In this document: positions 7,953-16,893 of the stretch, piece by piece | Numbering within the stretch: position 1 is the first letter of the stretch | Layout of the letters: each line of letters opens with the position of its first letter | Source of the DNA: SAR324 cluster bacterium JCVI-SC AAA005 | GTDB taxonomy: Bacteria > SAR324 > NAC60-12 | DNA: 64,000 nt | Direction of reading: 5' to 3' | Assembly (NCBI GenBank): GCA_000224765.2 | Contig: AGAU01000247.1 | Coordinates: 1 to 64,000, forward strand | The notes under the pieces: generated by a model | What the model saw: only the letters and a program-made list of their open reading frames with translations | Told to the model about the DNA's origin: nothing | The model's database searches: none | Made by a program: the position numbers and the translations under genes

Positions 7953-9344
7953 ATGACAAACACGAATGTAGATGTTGCTATCATTGGTACAGGTACAGCA
8001 GGTATGACAGCATATCGATCAGTCCAAAAACATACTAACAAGATTGTATTAATTGAGGGGAACAAATATGGAACTACCTGTGCCAGAGTTGGATGCATGC
8101 CTAGCAAACTTCTGATTGCTGCTGCAGAAGCGTCCCATGCGATTCAGAGAAGTTCTTTATTTGGTGTCTATGCCAATGAACATCACACCATAAATGGCAA
8201 GGAGGTAATGCAGCGTGTTCGAGATGAACGTGATCGGTTTGTCAGTTTTGTACTTGAATCAGTTAATGAGTTTGATGCTTCTCATAAATTGAAAGGCATG
8301 GCCAAATTTGTTGACGATAATACCTTGGCTGTTGATGAAAAGTTGATTCATGCTAGGTCCATTGTAATAGCAACTGGTTCTTCCCCAAAAGTTTTACCTC
8401 AATTCTCGGGTTTGGGCGATAGGCTGATTGTGAACGATGATATTTTTGATTGGATAGAACTGCCAAAATCAGTTGCAGTTTTTGGCTCTGGTGTAATCGG
8501 ACTAGAACTGGGTCAAGCCCTTCACCGCTTGGGCGTTAAGGTTAAAGTATTTGGACGAGGCGGCAGAATTAGACCAATTACAGATCCCGAAATCGTTTCT
8601 TATGCAAAAAAAACTTTTCACAGTGAATTCTATCTGGATTCAAATCCATCTATTGAAAAGATCTGGAGAGATGGTGAGCAAGTAGCTATCCAGTATGTTA
8701 TTGATGGTGAGCAAAATACTGAAAGATTTGAGTATATATTGGCTGCGACGGGTCGAAAACCAAATCTCGAAAATTTAAATTTATCCAGAACTTCATTGCA
8801 AATGAATTCAGATGGTGTCCCAGTTTTCGATCCTTTGACAATGCAGTGTGGGGAGAGCCACATCTTTATTGCGGGAGACACCAATAACGCTCTTACTTTG
8901 CTACATGAGGCAGCTGATGAAGGGAAAATTGCAGGTGAAAATGCAGCAACTTTCCCCAATGTCAGTCCCGGAGCACGCCGGTCTATGTTGAGTATTGTTT
9001 TTACTGATCCTCAGATAGCAGTATTGGGTGAAACTTGGGAAGATTTACACAATTCAAAAACTTTTATTACGGGTAGAGTTTCCTTTGAAGGTCAGGGCCG
9101 CAGTAGAGTTATGTTAAAAAATAAAGGGCTACTACATGTCTACGCTGACCCCTTTACAAAAAAGCTTCTAGGGGCAGAAATTTTTGGACCGGATGCCGAA
9201 CATTTAGGCCATTTGTTGGCGTGGTCACATCAGCAAGCCATGACAATTCCAGAGATTCTTGAAATGCCATTTTACCATCCTGTAGTTGAAGAGGGACTTA
9301 GGACAGCTCTTCGCGACGCTGATTCTCAACTTATAAAAACTTAA
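7953..9344 (+). CDS. Dihydrolipoyl dehydrogenase-family pyridine nucleotide-disulfide oxidoreductase
   Basis: This FAD/NAD(P)H disulfide oxidoreductase has an N-terminal Rossmann motif (IIGTGTAGM), the redox-active disulfide (TTCARVGCMPSK), an NAD(P) site (VFGSGVIGLELG), the second FAD motif (HIFIAGDTN) and a C-terminal dimerisation domain ending in HPVVEEGLRTAL, which supplies the active-site His-Glu pair. Length (463 residues from the ATG at 7953) is normal for Lpd. A TTG at 7920 would add 11 residues. No E1 or E2 components are nearby, so it may serve another dithiol substrate. The downstream rsmG begins 3 bp after its stop. Confidence 0.8.
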   Translation: MTNTNVDVAIIGTGTAGMTAYRSVQKHTNKIVLIEGNKYGTTCARVGCMPSKLLIAAAEASHAIQRSSLFGVYANEHHTINGKEVMQRVRDERDRFVSFVLESVNEFDASHKLKGMAKFVDDNTLAVDEKLIHARSIVIATGSSPKVLPQFSGLGDRLIVNDDIFDWIELPKSVAVFGSGVIGLELGQALHRLGVKVKVFGRGGRIRPITDPEIVSYAKKTFHSEFYLDSNPSIEKIWRDGEQVAIQYVIDGEQNTERFEYILAATGRKPNLENLNLSRTSLQMNSDGVPVFDPLTMQCGESHIFIAGDTNNALTLLHEAADEGKIAGENAATFPNVSPGARRSMLSIVFTDPQIAVLGETWEDLHNSKTFITGRVSFEGQGRSRVMLKNKGLLHVYADPFTKKLLGAEIFGPDAEHLGHLLAWSHQQAMTIPEILEMPFYHPVVEEGLRTALRDADSQLIKT

Positions 9345-9347
9345 ATT

Positions 9348-10025
9348 TTGATAATTAAAAACAATCCTAAAGCGAGAGCTGTTCGAGAGATTCTTGAAAA
9401 GAATGATATATCAATAAATGAAGAGCAGTGGCAGCGCTTAGAAACTTGGGTGGATCGTTTGATTGCGATCAATAGTAGAATTAATTTGATTTCACGAAAG
9501 CAAACTGAAGTAGTTTGGTTGCATCATATCCTTCACTCTATTACCCCACTAATTTTAATTGATTTTCCAAAAAATATTGATCTCTGTGATTTTGGTACAG
9601 GTGGGGGTCTACCAGGGATTCCATTAGCTATCTTGAGGCCGGATTGGCAAGTCTTTTTATTGGATTCTCGTCAAAAAAAGATCTCAGCTCTCAAAGAGAG
9701 TACTGAGGGATTAGGTTGCCTCAATTTGCATTATATAGTCGGACGCGGGGAGGAAGTTGGCCTAAATCCAACTTACAACAAAAAATTTCAATGGCTTATC
9801 GCAAGAGCGGTGTCAGCTGTGGGGAATCTTGAAAGATGGACAAGAGAGTTGCGCAAAAAAGAAGCCACTTTGATTGCTTTCAAAGGTGGCAATCTTGAGA
9901 ATGAAGACGTTCCCCCGGCCCAAATTCCAAATGTAAATAGGTTTGTTGAACATCCCCTTAAGTTAAATGGATATTCTGATTTTTACATAGGCGAAAAAAA
10001 ATTAGTTGAGATTAAATTCGTTTAA
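9348..10025 (+). CDS. rsmG: 16S rRNA (guanine527-N7)-methyltransferase RsmG
   Basis: The 225-residue SAM-dependent methyltransferase has the RsmG (GidB) N-terminal helix bundle (RLIAINSRINLISRK), the glycine-rich SAM loop DFGTGGGLPGIPLA (residues 81-94), the family's LDSRQKKISAL segment and the IARAVS motif. It methylates N7 of G527 in 16S rRNA. The only start consistent with the alignment is the TTG at 9348, just after the preceding gene, so it is probably read from the same transcript. It is not next to gidA/mnmG here. Confidence 0.9.
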   Translation: MIIKNNPKARAVREILEKNDISINEEQWQRLETWVDRLIAINSRINLISRKQTEVVWLHHILHSITPLILIDFPKNIDLCDFGTGGGLPGIPLAILRPDWQVFLLDSRQKKISALKESTEGLGCLNLHYIVGRGEEVGLNPTYNKKFQWLIARAVSAVGNLERWTRELRKKEATLIAFKGGNLENEDVPPAQIPNVNRFVEHPLKLNGYSDFYIGEKKLVEIKFV

Positions 10026-10029
10026 TCAA

Positions 10030-11235
10030 TTATTCTGGTAAAAAAGTATTTAATTTTTCTTTTTGGTAAAAATCACGATTTTGATAAATTTCTTTAACCT
10101 TTGTTCTTACTTGGGCTAATATCTTAGCGGTTTGGCTTCCTTGTTCGGGTTTGTTTGATGTGTCAAAATTATCTACAAATTTCATATACTTTCCAATTGT
10201 GTCGATATCATCAAAGTAAACTGAAATCGCTATTATTAGCTGTGCCCCCATCAATCCTTGAATTTCACTAAGCTTTTCGAAATTTTCATCTAAAATAAGC
10301 TTGGCTTCTTTCAATAAATTTTCAGATCTTTCTCTTGTAAACTCAGAATTTTTACCAAGATTTGTCATGCATAATTGGGCATGTCTTGCTCTGATCATTG
10401 CATTAAGTCTCAAGAAGACCCCATTTTCAGGACTGATCTCAGATAAAATTTTGAATGCTAAAGCAGCGAGATCATAGCTTAGATTAGCTTGATCTATATT
10501 TCTTGATTCTCCACTGATACCATCTTTGTTTTGATTGTATTTGGCAGATAATTCAGTTTTTTCTTTATTCCACTTTTCAGAGAATTTAGAAACATCAAAT
10601 GATGGTTCATCTTCTTGACTGAATTTGAAAAACTCATCTCCAGGAGCAGTGAAATTACAATTTGGGCAAATGGTCAGGTAGAGTAAATTATAGTCAATTG
10701 GATCTTTACCACTTACAGGTTCACCAAAGGTAGGAATACCAAAAATATTGTTATTTATGTGAACTGACTTACTTCGTAGTGAATATTGCTGAACTTTATC
10801 TTGTCCACAGACGAAACATTCAACAAAATGGCCTAAAAGTGAGGAATTCTTGCAAACTAATTTTTCAACAGTATTGCTGTGATCTCCCTCAAGGAGGTGA
10901 TTAATCCCATGATTTTCTCCCGGCCTTGAACTAAATTGAAGGCCAAGGATGAAGTATCCGCGCTGTTTGCTAGGTTTTGCCCATCTTACAACAACACTTC
11001 CGATTGGATCACAAACGGTGTATTCATTCTTATTAGAAGAAGATGGAATATAAATTTCTAGTAAAACTTTTGAGAAGATATTAACTGGTCGCTTGCATCT
11101 TATCCGACAACCTCCTTCTGAAAGATCAAGGCCAACTACATTTTCGATATGGTTGTGAACATGAAGTCGACCTGGAAATACAATTCTACGACGTTCGTGG
11201 ACTCGAATTTCCGACATATCAGACATAATCGCCAC
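10030..11235 (-). CDS. PilZ domain-DUF2225 fusion protein
   Basis: This 401-residue cytoplasmic protein begins with a PilZ domain (about residues 8-112), including the basic ERRRIVFPGR motif and DLSEGGCRI, which together form the c-di-GMP-binding signature (RxxxR and D/NxSxxG). After a linker comes a DUF2225 segment (about 135-385) with two Cys pairs: CFVCGQDK and CPNCNF. A helical, TPR-like C-terminal part follows. Family knowledge: PilZ senses c-di-GMP; DUF2225 is of unknown function. It converges with rsmG (4-bp gap) and stands alone on its strand. Confidence 0.8.
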   Translation of the reverse strand: MAIMSDMSEIRVHERRRIVFPGRLHVHNHIENVVGLDLSEGGCRIRCKRPVNIFSKVLLEIYIPSSSNKNEYTVCDPIGSVVVRWAKPSKQRGYFILGLQFSSRPGENHGINHLLEGDHSNTVEKLVCKNSSLLGHFVECFVCGQDKVQQYSLRSKSVHINNNIFGIPTFGEPVSGKDPIDYNLLYLTICPNCNFTAPGDEFFKFSQEDEPSFDVSKFSEKWNKEKTELSAKYNQNKDGISGESRNIDQANLSYDLAALAFKILSEISPENGVFLRLNAMIRARHAQLCMTNLGKNSEFTRERSENLLKEAKLILDENFEKLSEIQGLMGAQLIIAISVYFDDIDTIGKYMKFVDNFDTSNKPEQGSQTAKILAQVRTKVKEIYQNRDFYQKEKLNTFLPE

Positions 11236-11318
11236 TCCTTGGAGGATTACTAATTAAATTCACTTTTGTTACAGTAGTTCGTAACAAACTGTAATTCCAG
11301 TCAAACTCTTTTTTGATT

Positions 11319-13400
11319 TCAATTATTTAAAATTTGCCCAATAAGTTTCTTTAAAGATGGGAGATCCTGAACAGGAGCGTGGCATAACTGCCCTTGGCAC
11401 ACATGAATCAATAACCGTTCATCCAGAGATGCTCTACCCTCTGCGATCGGAATTTGTTGGCTGACTGGATCTGGATCATCTGATGGAATAAATGCCACTA
11501 CAACCTCTGGCAAAAAACTCTGTCTCAACCATTGAAGGACCTCCTTTGTTTCTAAATTCGATTCATCACCAGAAACAACTATTTCAGTTCCCCCTTTTCG
11601 AGCCCATATCAGAGCATTTAACATAGCTGAAAAGTTTACACCTGCTTGGTGTAGATGAGGTGAAAAACTATGAAGGATTCTCTCTGCGTCTCTTAGAAGT
11701 CCTGAGCCCATTCCAAAGCTTGCTAATTTTAGAAAAAGCAACGCCGTTGATGTGTTGCCTGATGGTTCAACTCCATCGTATCCATCAGCTTTCCTCACTA
11801 ATACCTCTTCTGCATCAAACCCCGTTTCAAAATAAGCTCCATCAGGATTCAAAAAGAGTCTATTGATTTCATTAGCCCAGTGATGAGCTTTCAATACATA
11901 TTGGGGTTCATAATTCCATGCATAGATGTCCAAACATGCCAGGCCGAGTTGAGCGTAATCACTTAGATAAGCTGGAAATTTTGCGTCACCATCTCTGTAG
12001 CGACGCAATAGGCGGCCCTCTTGATTGATTAGATGTTCTTCAATAAAAGCCAAGGCATTGTTTGCCGTTATTCCATATTCATTATGTTCCAAAATCCTCG
12101 CGGCTTGCGCAAATGAACTTATCATCAAAGCATTCCATGAAACTAGGATTTTATCATCTTTTAGAGGGCGAATGCGTTGAGCCCGGACATCCTGTAAATT
12201 GCTGCGTGCGGACTTGATAATCGTTTGCCATTCATTTTCCTCCAGGCCCAATTGTTCACCAAAAACTTTTGTTGATTGGGAAACATTCAGAATGTTTCTT
12301 CCTTCGAAGTTTCCTTGTGGAGTTACATTCCAATAGTTTGCGAGGCTATCAGAATATTTATCTTCGACAGTCTTCTTAAATTCATCTGCGGTCCACAAAT
12401 AAAATAAACCTTCATGTCCCTCGCTATCTGCATCTTCCGCAGAGCAGAATGCGCTACTCTCAGCCATCATGTCTCGTGTAACGTATTGAAAAATATCTTC
12501 AGCTATTTCTCGATAGAATGGATTGCTTGTAACCTGAAAACACTCCAAAGATGTTTGAGCGAATAATGCATTGTCGTAAAGCATTTTCTCGAAATGGGGA
12601 ACCAGCCAGCGATAATCTGTACTGTATCGACAGAGGCCGCCTCCCACCTGGTCATAAATCCCCCCATTACGCATCTTAAATAAAGTCAACTCAACCATAA
12701 ATAGATCTGAAGGAATTCTAGTTCTCAAGTGATACCTCAACAGCAATTGTAGGCCCATACTGGGTGGGAATTTGTTAGGCCTTTGGAGAGCAAAACCACC
12801 ATCTTCACTATCAAAGGCCTGCCGATATGCTTGTACAGTTTCTTCAACACAATTCCATTGAGGTAATGGTTCATCCAAAGGTTGAGGTGCCGGGGCTCTT
12901 CTTAAGTAGGCGGTCACTTGGTCAGCAGTCTCATGAATTTTCGCTTTTTCCTCCTGCCAATAGTATCGAAGACTTTCTAAAATTTGACGAAAGCTTTGAC
13001 GCCCATACATGGGCTTTGGGGGGAAATATGTACCGCCAGTAAATGGCCTACCATCAGGGGTGGCAAACATATTCAAAGGCCATCCCCCTTGTTCACCAAG
13101 AGCATGCAGAGCATCCATGAAAACCTGATCAATATCTGGTCGCTCTTCTCTGTCAACTTTTACAGCAACAAAATTTCTGTTCAAATAATCAGCAGTTTCT
13201 AAGTCTTCAAATGACTCTCTTTCCATCACATGACACCAATGGCAGGTTGCGTAACCAATACTGACCAATATGAGTTTTTGTTCTGATTTTGCTTTGTCAA
13301 AAGCTTCTTGGCACCAAGGAAACCAGTCTACAGGATTATGAGCATGCTGAAGAAGGTATGGGCTTTTCTGATCAATTAGTCTGTTAGTTCTAGATGACAA
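11319..13400 (-). CDS. YyaL/DUF255-type thioredoxin-domain protein
   Basis: This 693-residue protein belongs to the widespread spermatogenesis-associated-20/YyaL family. The N-terminal thioredoxin-like domain contains the hallmarks [14 protein letters not shown] and [15 protein letters not shown] (CxxC at 53-56), then [10 protein letters not shown] and [13 protein letters not shown]. The large C-terminal part is an (alpha/alpha)-barrel related to N-acylglucosamine 2-epimerases, with the conserved [14 protein letters not shown] and DADSEGHEG motifs. The biochemical role is not established. Length and motifs are complete. Confidence 0.9.
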   Translation of the reverse strand: MSSRTNRLIDQKSPYLLQHAHNPVDWFPWCQEAFDKAKSEQKLILVSIGYATCHWCHVMERESFEDLETADYLNRNFVAVKVDREERPDIDQVFMDALHALGEQGGWPLNMFATPDGRPFTGGTYFPPKPMYGRQSFRQILESLRYYWQEEKAKIHETADQVTAYLRRAPAPQPLDEPLPQWNCVEETVQAYRQAFDSEDGGFALQRPNKFPPSMGLQLLLRYHLRTRIPSDLFMVELTLFKMRNGGIYDQVGGGLCRYSTDYRWLVPHFEKMLYDNALFAQTSLECFQVTSNPFYREIAEDIFQYVTRDMMAESSAFCSAEDADSEGHEGLFYLWTADEFKKTVEDKYSDSLANYWNVTPQGNFEGRNILNVSQSTKVFGEQLGLEENEWQTIIKSARSNLQDVRAQRIRPLKDDKILVSWNALMISSFAQAARILEHNEYGITANNALAFIEEHLINQEGRLLRRYRDGDAKFPAYLSDYAQLGLACLDIYAWNYEPQYVLKAHHWANEINRLFLNPDGAYFETGFDAEEVLVRKADGYDGVEPSGNTSTALLFLKLASFGMGSGLLRDAERILHSFSPHLHQAGVNFSAMLNALIWARKGGTEIVVSGDESNLETKEVLQWLRQSFLPEVVVAFIPSDDPDPVSQQIPIAEGRASLDERLLIHVCQGQLCHAPVQDLPSLKKLIGQILNN

Positions 13401-13545
13401 TATTGACCTTTAATTTGAGAGTTAATTCGGTTTATTCTAGAATAGTATTTAATGTTAAATACAATCTTCACTGATAAATTATAAAATAAGTTAGGTTTAT
13501 TTAATTCAAAAATTATTTCCTCTTAGAATTTTATTTAATTTAATA

Positions 13546-14361
13546 TCAATTTGGCTTGAGCCAAGAAAGCAAATCTTGAAGCATTGTTGTTTGATCCTTT
13601 TGAGAAAATTCTTGCCAATTGAATCTTGGCTCATCCCAATTATATGGACCCTGGTCAATAATAATTTCAGGACGTGTTTTTTTCCAATCATTTATTGCTC
13701 TTTTCCAATGCCGCTTCCTCCGTGCCCAGCGAGAATCTTCTTCAGGTGATGTAAGTAACCCAATTGAAGACAATGGCTTTTGAAGATTGAGAGACTGATG
13801 AAAGGGAACTCCCCACCACGAGAAAGACTTCGGGAAAAACTGGCTTTCTCCAATAATCCAAATAGAATTTAATTTCTTGGAAATAGGGTGTAGACTTGGA
13901 GCTAGCAACATGATTTCAGATTGGGTTGATGCACCTAATTTACTTAGGTCAACAATCCAGACATATTTCTCCATTCCATGATTTTGTCTTAAAAGAGAAT
14001 GGCAAATATGAATCCAAGAGCGCCTACTAGGGTAAGAGACCCATGTATCCCATACAACTTTCCCCTCAACGAAACATCTGTGACCCCAGCCTGCATCAAC
14101 CATACTGTTTGTAATAGTTCTAAATTGCAGGTTCTTAATAATAGAAATTTCATGAATGCCATTGTTCCATGAAATTTCAAATGATTGTCTTGAAAAATCA
14201 ATTTCGTCATTCTTTTTATCAATTATGTGTTTCTTTAAGCTGGTTGATCTTTCAATTATTTCTCTTCTTATTTTTTCAGCAATATTCTGCTGATTTAGAT
14301 CCTTAAATAGATCTTTTTCTAATGAATCAAGCAACCAATTTGAAAAATAAATTGAATTCAT
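13546..14361 (-). CDS. Tryptophan-rich hypothetical protein
   Basis: The protein has 271 residues, no signal peptide and no membrane segment. I recognise no family. It is unusually rich in Trp, concentrated in clusters such as DTWVSYPSRRSWIH, FSWWGVPFH and RWARRKRHWKRAINDWKK. The last cluster is strongly basic. It lies alone between the YyaL-type gene and rsmD (divergent, 92 bp). The continuous frame and even composition support a real gene. Confidence 0.7.
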   Translation of the reverse strand: MNSIYFSNWLLDSLEKDLFKDLNQQNIAEKIRREIIERSTSLKKHIIDKKNDEIDFSRQSFEISWNNGIHEISIIKNLQFRTITNSMVDAGWGHRCFVEGKVVWDTWVSYPSRRSWIHICHSLLRQNHGMEKYVWIVDLSKLGASTQSEIMLLAPSLHPISKKLNSIWIIGESQFFPKSFSWWGVPFHQSLNLQKPLSSIGLLTSPEEDSRWARRKRHWKRAINDWKKTRPEIIIDQGPYNWDEPRFNWQEFSQKDQTTMLQDLLSWLKPN

Positions 14362-14453
14362 AAGGGTAATATCTCAGTATATTAAATCATTTCAATTTGA
14401 TTGAAATTTTGGGAAAAATTATTAAAAAATGATTAAGAGAACTCTCTTTAGAA

Positions 14454-15011
14454 ATGATTAAAATCAGTTCAGGTAATCTTAAAGGGTTCAAACTTCTTGT
14501 GCCATCAGGCCAAATAGTGCGTCCTAGTTCTAGTCGGACCCGAACTGCTATTTTTAATACACTTCATCATTGGTTTGATTTGCAGGATTTTTTGATTTGG
14601 GATGCCTATGCTGGGAGTGGCTCACTTGGTTTGGAGGCATTTAGTCGAGGCGCAAGACCAATAGTTTTTACTGATAACAATCCTGCAAATTTCGAAATTT
14701 TGATAAAGAATCTTGAAAAATGCGATCTTCCTAGAAAGTCCGCCCATCGAATAGACGCCTTAAAGTGGCTTGATTCTTTAAGACAACCATCAAAGATGAT
14801 GGTATTTTTGGACCCACCATACAAATCTGATGAACTAAGAAAAATTATTCCAAAGCTTGCCCTTTCAAAAGTTATTATGACTGGAAGTTTGGTCATTGTT
14901 GAAACAGATTCAAAGGTCATGCTGCATTGGCCTAGCCAATTTGAGTTGTTCTTTTCAAGAAACTACGGTCGCAGCAAAATTGAGATTGCAGAAAAGTTTG
15001 AGATGGCTTGA
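14454..15011 (+). CDS. rsmD: 16S rRNA (guanine966-N2)-methyltransferase RsmD family
   Basis: The 185-residue protein starts with the typical KISSGNLKGFKL and then RPSSSRTRTAIFN, the RsmD signature (RPT..RvREalFN). SAM loop AYAGSGSLGLEA covers residues 51-62 and the catalytic N6/N2-methyltransferase motif DPPY is at 120-123. RsmD methylates G966 N2 of 16S rRNA. The stop overlaps the dGTPase start by 4 nt (ATGA), so the two genes are coupled. Confidence 0.9.
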   Translation: MIKISSGNLKGFKLLVPSGQIVRPSSSRTRTAIFNTLHHWFDLQDFLIWDAYAGSGSLGLEAFSRGARPIVFTDNNPANFEILIKNLEKCDLPRKSAHRIDALKWLDSLRQPSKMMVFLDPPYKSDELRKIIPKLALSKVIMTGSLVIVETDSKVMLHWPSQFELFFSRNYGRSKIEIAEKFEMA

Positions 15012-16324
15012 TGAAGAATTCAATTTGGGAAGAAAGGCGCTCTGAAAAGTCTTTGAATCGAAAAGCGGATCTACGGACCCCTTTTGAGAGAGACCGAGCG
15101 AGGGTAATTCACTCTGCGGCATTTCGTAGATTACAGTCTAAAACGCAGATTTTGGGGGTGTCTGAAGGCGATTTTCACAGAACCAGATTAACCCATTCGA
15201 TGGAGGTAGCTCAAATTGGTAGAGGTTTATTATTAGTTATCGAAAGGAATCAACCAACTTTTCAAGAATGGTTGCCATCCACAGCTTTGCTTGAAACGAT
15301 TTGCCTGTCTCATGATTTGGGACATCCACCATTTGGTCATGGTGGTGAGGTTGCTCTAAATTCAAAGTTATACAAGTATGGTGGTTTTGAAGCAAATGGA
15401 CAAACTCTTCGTCTGCTAACAAAACTTGAAGCACATACCCCACGATATGGTCTTAATCTTACTAGGAGATCGTTACTGGGCGTGTTAAAATATCCAGTGT
15501 TTTATGAAGAGGTCTGCAAGAAAAAATGGCCAAAAAAGAGTTCTACATCATCAAGATATGCTTGGTTTCCTCCAAAATGTATTTTTGATACCGAAAAAAA
15601 AATCCTGAATTGGTTGCTTAGCCCATTTAATTATTCAGATAGGAAGCTTTTTTGTGAATATTTTCCACCAAATGAAAATGAACATGGTGCTTCCAAACAC
15701 CTTTCTTTGGATACGTCACTGATGGAATTAGCAGACGATATCGCATACGGAGTACACGATCTGGAAGACGCTATAGCGCTCAAATTAATAACGAGAGAGA
15801 ACTGGCAGGAGGTTCGGAAAGCCTGTGATTCTTGGTGGTGGAAAGCTCAAAATCTAGGTTCTTTGGAAGATCAACTTTTCTCAAATGCTGATGATCAAAG
15901 TTCATTGAGGAAACAGGCCATAGGCGGAATCGTACATTCACTGATCAGTTCGGTTGAAATTGTAGTCCAAAAAAAATTTGAAAATCCTTTGTTGGATCTC
16001 AATGCAAAGTTGTCAAGAGAATCTTTAAGATTCATTTCCATCTTGAAAGGTATGGTATTTAGACACGTGATCCAACTAAACAGCGTTCAACTCTCGAATT
16101 ATCGTGGACATCACATTGTTAGAAAATTATTTGAAATTTTTCTGCAAGAGGGAGCGTTGATTCTTCCAGATCCATTTAAGAAAAAGTTTACTACTTCCTC
16201 ATCGGAAAAAGAAGCTGCAAGGATTGTCAGTGATTACATTGCAGGAATGACAGATTCCTTTGCTAATAAAACATATGAAAAACTTTTCGAACCTGGTAAG
16301 GGTTCAGTGTTTGAAAAAAACTGA
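15008..16324 (+). CDS. dgt: Deoxyguanosinetriphosphate triphosphohydrolase-like protein (dGTPase)
   Basis: The 438-residue HD-domain hydrolase starts with the family's RTPFERDRARVIHS and AAFRRLQSKTQ motifs. The metal-binding HD set is visible: RLTHSMEVAQIGR (His63), LSHDLGHPPFGHGGE (His102, Asp103) and MELADDIAYGVHDLEDA. It hydrolyses dNTPs to the nucleoside and triphosphate, limiting dNTP pools. The residue 120-200 insert is normal for the longer type. It is coupled to rsmD and converges with the cold-shock gene. Confidence 0.9.
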   Translation: MMKNSIWEERRSEKSLNRKADLRTPFERDRARVIHSAAFRRLQSKTQILGVSEGDFHRTRLTHSMEVAQIGRGLLLVIERNQPTFQEWLPSTALLETICLSHDLGHPPFGHGGEVALNSKLYKYGGFEANGQTLRLLTKLEAHTPRYGLNLTRRSLLGVLKYPVFYEEVCKKKWPKKSSTSSRYAWFPPKCIFDTEKKILNWLLSPFNYSDRKLFCEYFPPNENEHGASKHLSLDTSLMELADDIAYGVHDLEDAIALKLITRENWQEVRKACDSWWWKAQNLGSLEDQLFSNADDQSSLRKQAIGGIVHSLISSVEIVVQKKFENPLLDLNAKLSRESLRFISILKGMVFRHVIQLNSVQLSNYRGHHIVRKLFEIFLQEGALILPDPFKKKFTTSSSEKEAARIVSDYIAGMTDSFANKTYEKLFEPGKGSVFEKN

Positions 16325-16334
16325 ATCAATTAAA

Positions 16335-16364
16335 GGAGGAGCAACGATGCTCTGCTGTTCCTCC
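16335..16364 (-). terminator. Terminator of the cold-shock gene
   Basis: A 9-bp stem (GGAGGAGCA at 16335-16343 with TGTTCCTCC at 16356-16364, one G-U) lies between the convergent dGTPase and cold-shock genes. On the minus strand it is followed directly by TTTAATT, a short U-rich tail, so it fits best as the cold-shock terminator. Confidence 0.55.
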
Positions 16365-16375
16365 ATGTGGTTTCT

Positions 16376-16570
16376 TCAGATCGTTTGCACATTTACAGCA
16401 CAAGGCCCCTTGCGACCTTCACCAATTTCAAATTCGACAATTTCCCCTTCCTTAAGGTACTTGCCCTGAACCTGAGAAAAATGAACAAACAAATCTTCAC
16501 CTGACTCTTGAGCAATGAACCCATAACCCTTGCGTTCATTGAACCACTTGACACGCCCTTGTTGTTGCAT
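16376..16570 (-). CDS. CspA-family cold-shock protein
   Basis: This 64-residue OB-fold protein has RNP1 (KGYGFIAQ) and RNP2 (LFVHFSQ), flanked by GRVKWFNE, as in CspA-type single-stranded nucleic-acid chaperones. It is slightly short at the C-terminus (ends NVQTI) but within the family range. A hairpin in its leader can cover the ribosome-binding site (see 16573-16624). It may act in cold adaptation or constitutively; the sequence does not say. Confidence 0.93.
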   Translation of the reverse strand: MQQQGRVKWFNERKGYGFIAQESGEDLFVHFSQVQGKYLKEGEIVEFEIGEGRKGPCAVNVQTI

Positions 16571-16572
16571 GG

Positions 16573-16624
16573 TTGGCCTCTACTCGGTGATGAAGAATTT
16601 ACCCCAACATTTGAGGTAGGCCAA
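16573..16624 (-). promoter_or_regulatory. Leader hairpin covering the cold-shock ribosome-binding site
   Basis: In the minus-strand transcript TTGGCCT (16624-16618) can pair with AGGCCAA (16579-16573), and the paired arm overlaps the AGAGG Shine-Dalgarno-like sequence a few nt before the ATG at 16570. The 38-nt loop is long. Structured leaders of this type control csp translation in known bacteria; here this is inference from base pairing. Confidence 0.4.
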
Positions 16625-16893
16625 GAGTATCTTTTTTAAACCAGCAAGCAAACCCTCAATTTCTAGATAGGATTTATAATCAAGTAAAAACAGATATTTA
16701 AATAAAATATATTGTTGGACAAATAGTTAATTTTAATAAATTATTAAATTCAATCTGGATTAATACTAATTTGGCTTCCTGGAAGCTATAGTTTATATAA
16801 TTGCATAGAATATGCGTTTCGAATCAAATTTTTAGTAGTTTGGTTTGTGTTTAGTTCTATTAAAATTATGTTTTTAACTCTGAGTTAGGAAGA
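16625..16893. other. AT-rich divergent intergenic region
   Basis: No gene or RNA is recognisable between the cold-shock leader and the channel gene. The region is AT-rich and must hold promoters for both directions. I could not assign convincing -35/-10 pairs. GTTAGGA shortly before the ATG at 16894 is the likely ribosome-binding site of the channel gene. Confidence 0.4.
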
